From a bacterium BMS3Abin11 (GTDB lineage: Bacteria > Pseudomonadota > Gammaproteobacteria > BMS3Bbin11), in contig BDTD01000005.1 in assembly GCA_002897635.1 (NCBI GenBank), positions 1-64,000 on the forward strand: a stretch of 64,000 bases of DNA, in the 5' to 3' direction. Shown here in pieces: positions 44,886 through 52,832 of the stretch. Within the stretch, counting starts at the first letter, position 1. The number at the start of each line of letters is the position of its first letter. Below the pieces are notes generated by a model. The model was not told where the DNA came from and ran no database searches. It worked only from the letters and a program-made list of their open reading frames with translations. The translations under genes were made by a program, and so were the position numbers.

Positions 44886-44922
44886 TAGGTCATAGGTTGA
44901 AAGACGAAAGACCTATGATCTT
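44886..44922. terminator. Hairpin between convergent folD and lpdA
   Basis: GGTCATAGGT (44888-44897) pairs with ACCTATGATC (44911-44920); the loop contains two GAAAGAC 7-mers. It overlaps the last codons of lpdA and belongs to the period-7 arrays. Confidence 0.5.
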
Positions 44923-46349
44923 CTGTTAACAATATGAATTGCTTCTCCATTCACTGCCAGTGCAGCTTCGTGCACTGCCTCAGACAGGGTGGGGTGACCG
45001 TGGATGGTGAGCGCCAGGTCTTCTGCGGTGGCGCGGTACTCCATTGCCAGTACGGCTTCGGCGATTAGTTCCGAGGCATGGGCGCCGATTATGTGTACTC
45101 CCAGGATTTCGTCTGTTTTCTCTTCGGTGATGATCTTGACCATGCCGGAGGTCTTGTGCATGGCTCTTGCCCTGCCTGATGCAGTGAACGGGAAGCTGCC
45201 GCTGCGGGTGTTGATGCCGGCTTTTTTCAAGTTGTCTTCAGTTTGACCTGCCCAGGCAATTTCAGGTTCTGTGTAGATGATGGATGGGATGGTGCTGTAA
45301 TTGACATGGCCAATGTTTCCGACAATGCGTTCGGCGACGGCAATTCCTTCCGCTGAGCCCTTATGTGCCAACATGGGACCGGGGACTACATCACCCACAG
45401 CATAGACATTTGGAAGGTTGCTCATCAGATGTTCATTTACGTGAATAAAGCCACCCTCATCAACCAGTAAACCGGTCTCAGCAGGTGCCAGACCCTCTGT
45501 GTAAGGTCGGCGTCCAACGGCAACGATCAGTTTGTCTACTTCCACGACATGCGATTTACCCGCTTCGGTGAAAGAGACGGTAACGCTTTTATCATGGACT
45601 TCGCTTGCTGTAACACAGGCCCCGAATTTTATATCCAGTCCCTGAGCTTTGTATGCTGCCTGAGCCAGAGCAGCTATATCCCTGTCTGTGGCTGGCAAAA
45701 AATTATCCTGAGCTTCAAGTATGGTCACTTCCGAGCCAAACCGCCGCCATATGCTGCCCATCTCCAGCCCGATGACACCGGCACCGATGATGCCAAGGCG
45801 TTCAGGTGCCTGGTCAAAGTTCAGAGCACTCTGTGAGTCTACAATCAATACCCTGTCCATTTTTGCTGCAGGAATGTCTATTGGACGTGAGCCGGTTGCA
45901 ATGATGATGTTACTGGCAGAGAGCTTTTTGCTGGTTTTACTGTTCTTCAGAGTGATAATAACCTGCCTGTCGGGTAGCAATTGGGCTCGGCCTGCAAAGG
46001 AGGTGATCCTGTTTGCCTTGAACAGAGAATCGATGCCGCCTGTAAGTTCGCTAACGATACGATTTTTTTCAACCTGTACCTGATTAAGATCCAGTGTTAT
46101 ATCCTTGATGCTGATACCTGGGTGCACCGATGAATCCAGCAAATCTATGTAGTATTCAGAGCTTTCCAGTAAGGCCTTTGAGGGTATACAACCTGCGTTC
46201 AGGCAGGTGCCTCCCAGCATCGGCTTGCCCTGCTGATCGAGCCAGTCATCGACACAGGCTGTTCTCATACCCAGCTGGGCGCAGCGTATGGCAGCAACAT
46301 ATCCGGCAGGGCCTGCGCCAATCACAATTACGTCAAAATGTTTTTCCAT
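44913..46349 (-). CDS. lpdA: Dihydrolipoyl dehydrogenase (E3)
   Basis: This 478-residue FAD disulfide oxidoreductase reoxidises dihydrolipoamide of the 2-oxoglutarate dehydrogenase complex with NAD. FAD motif IGAGPAGYVAAIR near residue 10, redox-active GGTCLNAGCIPSK near residue 46, NAD motif GIIGAGVIGLEMG near residue 185, and the HAHPTLSE-like C-terminal signature (here HGHPTLSEAVHEA) near residue 452. It is the third gene of sucA-sucB-lpdA, 27 bases after sucB. Confidence 0.95.
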   Translation of the reverse strand: MEKHFDVIVIGAGPAGYVAAIRCAQLGMRTACVDDWLDQQGKPMLGGTCLNAGCIPSKALLESSEYYIDLLDSSVHPGISIKDITLDLNQVQVEKNRIVSELTGGIDSLFKANRITSFAGRAQLLPDRQVIITLKNSKTSKKLSASNIIIATGSRPIDIPAAKMDRVLIVDSQSALNFDQAPERLGIIGAGVIGLEMGSIWRRFGSEVTILEAQDNFLPATDRDIAALAQAAYKAQGLDIKFGACVTASEVHDKSVTVSFTEAGKSHVVEVDKLIVAVGRRPYTEGLAPAETGLLVDEGGFIHVNEHLMSNLPNVYAVGDVVPGPMLAHKGSAEGIAVAERIVGNIGHVNYSTIPSIIYTEPEIAWAGQTEDNLKKAGINTRSGSFPFTASGRARAMHKTSGMVKIITEEKTDEILGVHIIGAHASELIAEAVLAMEYRATAEDLALTIHGHPTLSEAVHEAALAVNGEAIHIVNRRS

Positions 46350-46376
46350 TTTCTTTTGCCCATTTATTACAAGCTA

Positions 46377-47603
46377 TCACAAGCCTATCAGGAGCCGTGA
46401 AGGGTCTTCCAGATCCTGCTTGATACTCACCAGAAATTGTACCGCATCGCGGCCATCTATCAGCCGGTGGTCATAGGAAAGCGCCAGATACATCATTGGG
46501 CGGATAACAATTTCACCGTTTTCAACCATCGCACGCTGGCTGATGTTATGCATGCCAAGTATCGCGCTTTGCGGTGGGTTCAGCAGGGGGGTTGATAACA
46601 TGGAACCAAAGACGCCGCCATTGGTGATGGAAAAGGTGCCACCTGTTAGATCGTCGAGTGTTAGTTTACCGTCACGTGCTTTCTGAGCCATTTCAAGAAT
46701 CTGTGTTTCGATATCACCAAAGCTGGAATTCTGAACATTCCTCAGGACAGGCACAACCAGTCCCCGCGGTGAGCTGATGGCGATGCCAATATCTATGTAG
46801 TCATGATAGATTATGTCATTGCCATCTATGGAAGCGTTGGCGATGGGGTAGTTCTGTAGCGCCTGGGTACAGGCCTTAACAAAAAATGACATGAAGCCAA
46901 GGCGAGCACCATAGCGCTTTTCAAATTCATCTTTGTAATGGACCCGGGCATCCATTACAGCCTGCATATTGATCTCATTAAATGTTGTGAGTATGGCCGC
47001 TTCCTGTTGTGCCTGTAGAAGACGTTGCGCAATACGCTGCCGCAGGCGAGACATAGGCTCTCGCCGTTGAGGTCTTTCAGTTTTCTGTGATATGTCTGTA
47101 GTGGGCTTTGCCGGCGGCACTATTTCAGGAGTAATGACTTTGCCTTTCGCCTTTGACGTGTCCGGCTGGTCAACGTTCTGCTGGCCGATGAGATTAAGTA
47201 CGTCCTGTTTCGTAATACGCTGACCCTTGCCAGTACCAGTGAGCATAGAGAGGTCGATGTGGTTTTCTAGCGCAATCTTTTCTGCCGCAGGACTTGCTAC
47301 AGGCATGGCCGACTTTTCGTTTTTCTGTGTGACTTCGAGTTTCTTCCCGGTTGCCTTTTCTGTCTGGCTATTATCCAGTACTGCAAGAATCTCATTTGCT
47401 TTTACAACGGCTCCGACTTCAGTGTTTATATCACTGATAACACCCTTTTCGGGTGCCGGAACTTCAAGCACAATCTTATCCGTCTCAAGATCCATAACAG
47501 GTGCATCACGTTCCACTACATCGCCCTTCTGTACATACAGCTTCACCACCGTGGCATCCATCACGGATTCAGGTAATACCGGCACCTTAATTTCAATTCC
47601 CAC
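46377..47603 (-). CDS. sucB: Dihydrolipoyllysine succinyltransferase (E2)
   Basis: This 408-residue E2 subunit of 2-oxoglutarate dehydrogenase has a lipoyl domain (residues 1-75; lipoylated Lys in [11 protein letters not shown]), a peripheral-subunit-binding domain (about 105-145; [12 protein letters not shown]) and the catalytic domain, ending with the active-site [16 protein letters not shown] near residue 377. The start is GTG with AAGGAG upstream. sucA ends 33 bases before it, with a 7-base array in the spacer. Confidence 0.95.
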   Translation of the reverse strand: MGIEIKVPVLPESVMDATVVKLYVQKGDVVERDAPVMDLETDKIVLEVPAPEKGVISDINTEVGAVVKANEILAVLDNSQTEKATGKKLEVTQKNEKSAMPVASPAAEKIALENHIDLSMLTGTGKGQRITKQDVLNLIGQQNVDQPDTSKAKGKVITPEIVPPAKPTTDISQKTERPQRREPMSRLRQRIAQRLLQAQQEAAILTTFNEINMQAVMDARVHYKDEFEKRYGARLGFMSFFVKACTQALQNYPIANASIDGNDIIYHDYIDIGIAISSPRGLVVPVLRNVQNSSFGDIETQILEMAQKARDGKLTLDDLTGGTFSITNGGVFGSMLSTPLLNPPQSAILGMHNISQRAMVENGEIVIRPMMYLALSYDHRLIDGRDAVQFLVSIKQDLEDPSRLLIGL

Positions 47604-47604
47604 T

Positions 47605-47652
47605 CAACACTCCTTAAAGTCTTTAGTCTTTCGTCCTTAGTCCTTAGTCTTC
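47605..47652. repeat. Period-7 array between sucA and sucB
   Basis: Units AGTCTTT, AGTCTTT, CGTCCTT, AGTCCTT, AGTCTTC follow in register. The array runs over the end of the sucA gene, so it codes for the last residues of SucA (KTLKTKD). Confidence 0.6.
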
Positions 47653-50456
47653 AATGTTTTCCTTTCCCCTTTCTTTACAGTCAACGCCTGATCCACAAGC
47701 GCATGCAGCTGCGACATGTGCAGTGAATAGGAACCTGCTGCCGGTGCTGCTGCGGCAGCCCGTCCACAATAACTCAGTTTGTGATTTGTTCCAGTACAGG
47801 CCTCCAGGTGATGCCGAATCTGGTACCATGCACCCTGGTTCATTGGTTCTTCCTGGCACCATACAATGGAATCGGCGGCTGGATACTCTGCAATCACATT
47901 GATCAGCAAGTTACGAGGGAAGGGGTACAGCTGCTCGATACGGATAATAGCTATATCATCGATTTCTTTTACTTCTCGTGCAGCAAAAAGATCATAGTAA
48001 ACTTTGCCCGTGCAGAGAATGACACGGCACACCTGTTGAGGATTTAATCCTTTGTTCTCCGGGATGATTATTCGAAAGCTACTATTGGCCAGCTCATCAA
48101 TGGATGATGTTGCCAGTGGGTTGCGCAACATGCTCTTCGGACTCATGACGATAAGAGGTCGCCTGAAGTTCTGTAGCATCTGTGCTCGTAGCAGATGAAA
48201 AATCTGCGCTGCCGTAGTGGGAACACAGACGCGCATATTATACTCAGCACATAGTTGCAGAAACCGTTCGAGTCTGGCTGATGAATGTTCCGGTCCCTGA
48301 CCTTCAAAGCCATGTGGAAGAAACAGGGTCAGTCCAGTGACCCTGTCCCACTTGCTTTCTGCGGAACTGATGAACTGGTCAATGAAAACTTGTGCACCAT
48401 TGGCAAAATCGCCAAATTGCGCTTCCCAGATGACCAGGGTAGTAGGTTCTGCTGTGGCGTAACCGAGTTCAAAACCTAACACGGCTTCTTCGGATAACAA
48501 CGAGTTGATGATCTGGAATCGAGAAGTTTTGTTGCCGATGTGCTGTAGTGGAATATACCCGTCGCCTGTATTCTGATCGTAGAGTATGGCATGGCGATGA
48601 AAAAAAGTGCCGCGCCCGCTATCCTGTCCGCTAAGGCGGACACCAAAACCATCTTCTAGCAGACTGGCATAGGCCATGCTTTCGGCAAAGCCCCAGTTGA
48701 CTGGTAGGCCACCACTTGCCATTTTTTTGCGATCACCAACGATCTGCGCGACGCGCGGGTGTAATGCAAAACCCGCCGGGAGTTCTTGCATATCATCGGA
48801 CAGGTGACGGATGCGCTCAAGTTCAACGGATGTGTCAAGCTGAGCTTCATCCAGCCAATTATTATCCTTATTGCGATATTTTGACCAGTCAACTATGTAT
48901 GGGTGCTTAGCATGCTGTAAAATATTTAACGCTACAACCTTTCCACTGTGGATTTTGTCATGGTAAGTATCTTGAAGTGATTTTACCGTTTCAGCATCAA
49001 CGATATTTTCTGCCTGCAGCTTTCGGGCGTAACTCTCACGAGTGGTCGGAATAGACGCAATCAGCGAGTACATTACGGGTTGTGTTACCGATGGTTCATC
49101 GGCCTCGCTATGGCCATGACGCCGATAACAGATCATGTCGACAACGACATCGCATTTGAATTGTTTGCGATAATCGAGTGCCAGCCGGGTTACAAAAATG
49201 ACGGCTTCAGGGTCATCTCCATTGACATGGAAGATAGGTGCCTCGACCATCTTTGCGACATCAGTACAGTACGGGGTCGAACGTGCATCCATAGGGTTGC
49301 TGGTGGTAAAACCTATCTGATTATTATGAATAAGATGAATGGTACCACCGGTGTGGAAGCCTCTGGTTAGAGACATATTAAGGGTTTCCATTACCACCCC
49401 CTGACCGGAGAATGAAGCATCTCCGTGTATCAATACCGGCAGTACCGTTTCGTGTGCATCATCATTACATCGATATTGTCTTGCCTTGACTGCTCCGATT
49501 ACTACAGGGTCTATCACTTCAAGATGTGATGGGTTAAATGCCAGGGCAAGGTGTAGAGGCCCACCATCTGTCTTGATGTCAGAGGAAAATCCCATATGAT
49601 ATTTCACATCCCCTGAACCATAATTAATTTCTTTTTTCCCCTCGAATTCTCTGAATAGTTCATCGGGTGCTTTACCCATAGTATTGATCAGGACGTTTAA
49701 TCTGCCGCGATGAGCCATGCCGAGAACGATCTCTTTTACCCCCTGGCGGCCGCTATGCTGAAGCAGCTCATCGAGCAGGGGAATCATGCTTTCACCACCT
49801 TCCAGAGAAAATCGTTTTTGTCCGACATAGCGGGTATTAAGGTAGCGTTCCAGACCTTCGGCTGCAGTTAAGAGTTCTAGCAGTTGAATCTTTTTCTGCT
49901 TGCTTTGAACCGTAGGATTAATATTCGTTTCGAGTCGTTGCTGGATCCAGCGTTTCTTGCGAGTGCTGACAATATGCATATATTCAGCACCAATACTGCC
50001 GGTATAAATCTTGCGAATCCGGTCAATGATCTCGTGCAGGGGTAGCATGTCAGGCGCAAACAATGAACCAGTATGGTAAGAAGTGTCCATGTCGGCATCA
50101 GTTAAATGATGAAAAGCAGGATCAAGATCAGGAACATCAGGGCGGGAAAGTGTCCCGATCGGGTCAATGTCCGCCTGCTGATGCCCGCGCACGCGGTAGG
50201 CATTGATTAACCTGAGTACGGCTGATTGTTTAAATGCCGCCAGGTTATCAAGAGGATTTACCTGTAGAGACTCGTCGGTTGGCGCGTTAGATGATATCTG
50301 TGTGTTGTCGGCGTCAAGCAGAGCAAACAGGGCTTGCCAGTCGTCAGAGACTAAAGCCGGGTCAGACTGATACTGCTGGTAAAGTTCTTCGACATAGTCT
50401 CTGCTACCATCAAATGGCAATGTACTGTAATGAAAGCGGATAGGAAGATCTTTCAT
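47637..50456 (-). CDS. sucA: 2-oxoglutarate dehydrogenase E1 component
   Basis: This thiamine-diphosphate E1 subunit, about 939 residues from the ATG at 50456, decarboxylates 2-oxoglutarate. Key blocks: GMAHRGRLNVL and the HMGFSSD loop near residues 240-280, GDASFSGQGVV, the ThDP-binding HLIHNNQIGFTTSNP, then LPHGFEGQGPEHSSARLERFLQL near residue 720. The frame is open further up to ATG 50471, which abuts its own AGGAG, and to TTG 50534. The 50456 start gives the normal SucA N-terminus (PFDGSRDYVEELYQQY). First gene of the operon. Confidence 0.93.
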   Translation of the reverse strand: MKDLPIRFHYSTLPFDGSRDYVEELYQQYQSDPALVSDDWQALFALLDADNTQISSNAPTDESLQVNPLDNLAAFKQSAVLRLINAYRVRGHQQADIDPIGTLSRPDVPDLDPAFHHLTDADMDTSYHTGSLFAPDMLPLHEIIDRIRKIYTGSIGAEYMHIVSTRKKRWIQQRLETNINPTVQSKQKKIQLLELLTAAEGLERYLNTRYVGQKRFSLEGGESMIPLLDELLQHSGRQGVKEIVLGMAHRGRLNVLINTMGKAPDELFREFEGKKEINYGSGDVKYHMGFSSDIKTDGGPLHLALAFNPSHLEVIDPVVIGAVKARQYRCNDDAHETVLPVLIHGDASFSGQGVVMETLNMSLTRGFHTGGTIHLIHNNQIGFTTSNPMDARSTPYCTDVAKMVEAPIFHVNGDDPEAVIFVTRLALDYRKQFKCDVVVDMICYRRHGHSEADEPSVTQPVMYSLIASIPTTRESYARKLQAENIVDAETVKSLQDTYHDKIHSGKVVALNILQHAKHPYIVDWSKYRNKDNNWLDEAQLDTSVELERIRHLSDDMQELPAGFALHPRVAQIVGDRKKMASGGLPVNWGFAESMAYASLLEDGFGVRLSGQDSGRGTFFHRHAILYDQNTGDGYIPLQHIGNKTSRFQIINSLLSEEAVLGFELGYATAEPTTLVIWEAQFGDFANGAQVFIDQFISSAESKWDRVTGLTLFLPHGFEGQGPEHSSARLERFLQLCAEYNMRVCVPTTAAQIFHLLRAQMLQNFRRPLIVMSPKSMLRNPLATSSIDELANSSFRIIIPENKGLNPQQVCRVILCTGKVYYDLFAAREVKEIDDIAIIRIEQLYPFPRNLLINVIAEYPAADSIVWCQEEPMNQGAWYQIRHHLEACTGTNHKLSYCGRAAAAAPAAGSYSLHMSQLHALVDQALTVKKGERKTLKTKD

Positions 50457-50573
50457 TTTATCGAAGTCCATCTCCTGTCTTTGGGCAGGATAGCCATAGT
50501 ATATTATTCCCTTTTCTGCATCATAGTCTGGCAATACATACCAGGCAAGTATAGAGGCGCCCTATCGTCTTTT

Positions 50574-51068
50574 TCAGCCTGAATCACTCTCCCGCTGAAT
50601 GTTCTCCCACGTACAGAATGGATGCCGGGCAAGTTCAGTATTGTAATAACGTGCTTCGCTAGAAACTTCATCCCCAGTCCACGGTGGCAGTTCGAAATCT
50701 TCATCAGGGTGATCGAGTTCTATCTCGGCTACAATTAGTCCGTCGTTATCTCCAGCAAACACATCAATTTCCCAGGTTTTGCCGGCATAGTCGACTTTAT
50801 AGCGCCTCTTGGTGACAGTAATGGAGCAGAAAAGAGACAGCAATTCTTCTGCTTCATCAAGTGGAATGGAATATTCGAATTCCTGTCGAAGAATACTCGG
50901 TGTAGCGGATTTGATATTCAGGTTTGCTTTGTTGCCTTCTTTTCGTACGCGCACTGAGCAGGGCCCACCGCTTGTAAGATAACCCTGTTTGAAATCAGTA
51001 CCGTTATTTGCGCAGGCCTTCCAGAGATTATTTTTTACCAGAAACTTGCGTTCGATCTCTATTCCCAT
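50574..51068 (-). CDS. CYTH-domain protein
   Basis: This 164-residue protein begins with the CYTH signature GIEIERKFLV (ExExK). Alternating charged strands follow (SVRVRKEGNKANLNIK, TVTKRRYKVDY, WEIDVFAGDNDGLIVAEIEL), which build the triphosphate tunnel. Relatives are thiamine triphosphatases, tripolyphosphatases and class IV adenylate cyclases; single-domain bacterial forms of this size are mostly tripolyphosphatase-like. GGAG precedes the ATG. Confidence 0.9.
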   Translation of the reverse strand: MGIEIERKFLVKNNLWKACANNGTDFKQGYLTSGGPCSVRVRKEGNKANLNIKSATPSILRQEFEYSIPLDEAEELLSLFCSITVTKRRYKVDYAGKTWEIDVFAGDNDGLIVAEIELDHPDEDFELPPWTGDEVSSEARYYNTELARHPFCTWENIQRESDSG

Positions 51069-51108
51069 GCTAGTACTCCGTCAAGGTTGTATTGGTGGGT
51101 ACTGGTTA

Positions 51109-51630
51109 TTATTGTCTGGGGAAAATCCGGATTACCCGTAGTTTGCCATCTTTGAAATCAAAGCGAATACCCTGACTCTTATAAAGTAATTTGTTACGTT
51201 TTAACGTGCCACCACCATAGTAATTAATAATCTCATATACTGGCATGTCAAAACGAGCGCCCTTTATTGTTGTGTACTGTGACGATATTGAACCTGCCAG
51301 CGCAATAGCCCGAACCTTACTGTTCTTTATGCCCACCTGTAGTGCAGTTTCATTATCAAGGGGATAAGAGTAGATCACCAGGCCTGTAAATATGCCCTGT
51401 TTCTTTTTTTTAGCTGGTTTGCCAAGTTGTTTGATGAGCTGTTCAACACTTTGTCCAATGTAAACCTTTTTCAGGCCAACGCCTTCGGAAATGAAGTAGT
51501 CACTAGCGAGGTATTGCATGACCTTCTTTCTGTATTCAGAATTATCTATGGTCACAGATTGAGCATGCAGCGTGCTTACAGGCAGCAGTAGTGTGAAGCT
51601 GAGGAATAAAAATAATATTCTTGAAATCAT
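51109..51630 (-). CDS. Hypothetical periplasmic protein
   Basis: This protein is about 173 residues from the ATG at 51630, which gives a signal peptide MISRILFLFLSFTLLLP ending near STLHAQ; the frame is open 14 codons further upstream. The mature part has the segment YIGQSVEQLIKQLGKPAKK, which recalls the start of BamE-type folds, then a beta-rich tail. No firm family. It is 40 bases from the CYTH gene on the same strand. Confidence 0.65.
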   Translation of the reverse strand: MISRILFLFLSFTLLLPVSTLHAQSVTIDNSEYRKKVMQYLASDYFISEGVGLKKVYIGQSVEQLIKQLGKPAKKKKQGIFTGLVIYSYPLDNETALQVGIKNSKVRAIALAGSISSQYTTIKGARFDMPVYEIINYYGGGTLKRNKLLYKSQGIRFDFKDGKLRVIRIFPRQ

Positions 51631-51779
51631 AATTTTTACTGTGGGCAGTGAGCGCATGACGCAGTGTAGCAAATGTTTACCGACTCTTCACAGTTCCGGG
51701 ATAACCGGTTTTTTTTTCGTCATGACCGGTGAGGTTTTATCTACTGGTTAGAAAAGCCTGCTTGAGCTAACATTCCCTA

Positions 51780-52529
51780 ATGGATGATAACCAATTATTG
51801 CGCTACAAACGACATCTTCTGTTGCCGCAGATTGATGTTGCCGGTCAGCAGCGTTTGCTTGATGCAAGTGTGCTGGTAGTTGGGGCTGGGGGACTGGGGT
51901 CTCCGGTTTTGCTGTATCTGGCGGCTACGGGAATTGGCAAACTTCATTTCTATGATGACGATACCGTTGAAATATCCAATATACAGCGACAGATACTATT
52001 CGATAGTTCTGTGCTGGGACAATCCAAGGCGGAGACCGCAGCTGAGCGTCTACGGGCAGTCAATCCCGATTGTCAGGTGGTGGCTGTGGCATCAAGACTT
52101 GAGGGCGAAATACTGAACGCTGCAGTGGCTGATACCGATCTGGTGATCGACTGCTGCGACAATTTCAGCACACGTTTTGCAGTCAACCGGGCCTGCGTAG
52201 AAAATCAGAAAACACTGCTGTCCGGGGCAGTCATTCGTATGGAAGGACAATTGTCTGTATTCAGCGGACATAAGCAGGATATGCCCTGTTATCAGTGTTT
52301 GTACCAGCCGGATGCCTATGACGATGAGACATGTACCAGCAGTGGTGTACTGGGCCCGGCGGTAGGGGTCATCGGTAGTTTGCTGGCGACAGAAGCAGTC
52401 AAATATATAATCGGCATAGGAGACTCTCTGGAGGGGCGTTTGTTATTATTTGATGCTATGGCTATGCGTTTCAATGAACTGAAACTGAAGAAAGATCCAG
52501 CCTGTCCGGTTTGTGGTTTAGAGTCGTAA
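51780..52529 (+). CDS. moeB: Molybdopterin-synthase adenylyltransferase MoeB (ThiF family)
   Basis: This 249-residue E1-like enzyme activates the C-terminus of MoaD or ThiS by adenylation. The nucleotide motif VVGAGGLGSPVLLYLA is near residue 34 and the DDDTVEISNIQRQ block near residue 62. Zinc is bound by CYQC (near residue 172) and the terminal CPVC. In a sulfur oxidiser it may also serve thiocarboxylate carriers in thiamine synthesis. A 20-base piece of its 3' end is repeated at 61852-61871. A 7-base array begins at its stop codon. Confidence 0.9.
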   Translation: MDDNQLLRYKRHLLLPQIDVAGQQRLLDASVLVVGAGGLGSPVLLYLAATGIGKLHFYDDDTVEISNIQRQILFDSSVLGQSKAETAAERLRAVNPDCQVVAVASRLEGEILNAAVADTDLVIDCCDNFSTRFAVNRACVENQKTLLSGAVIRMEGQLSVFSGHKQDMPCYQCLYQPDAYDDETCTSSGVLGPAVGVIGSLLATEAVKYIIGIGDSLEGRLLLFDAMAMRFNELKLKKDPACPVCGLES

Positions 52530-52775
52530 GTTCCAAGTTCCAAGTTCCAAGTTCCAAGTCGAAGTCAAAATCAGTTGACCACAGAGGACTCAGAGGAAAG
52601 AAAATTATTTTGGCTATAGGCAATGTGCAACTTACGAAGTTCTTCGTGTAATTTTGAATTTATTTAAGAAAATCAGGTGGGACCGTATAAAAAACCTCAG
52701 TGTACCTCCGTGTCCTCTATGGTAAATGCTTTTAGTCTTTCTGTTTTAGATTTATCATTCTTGAGACTTGAAACG
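52526..52775. repeat. Period-7 array plus interspersed repeat, copy 2
   Basis: Four AAGTTCC heptamers (52528-52558) run directly from the moeB stop codon. The block then continues as the same interspersed repeat seen at 43386-43660, sharing AAAATCAGTT, CCACAGAGGACTCAGAGG, GTGTCCTCTATGG and CTTGAGACTTGAAAC. No gene lies in the gap 52530-52832. Confidence 0.6.
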
Positions 52776-52832
52776 TCAGTTCGTATTGTCAAGATTTCCA
52801 GACAGTGTGATTGACAACAATGCCCAACAGCA

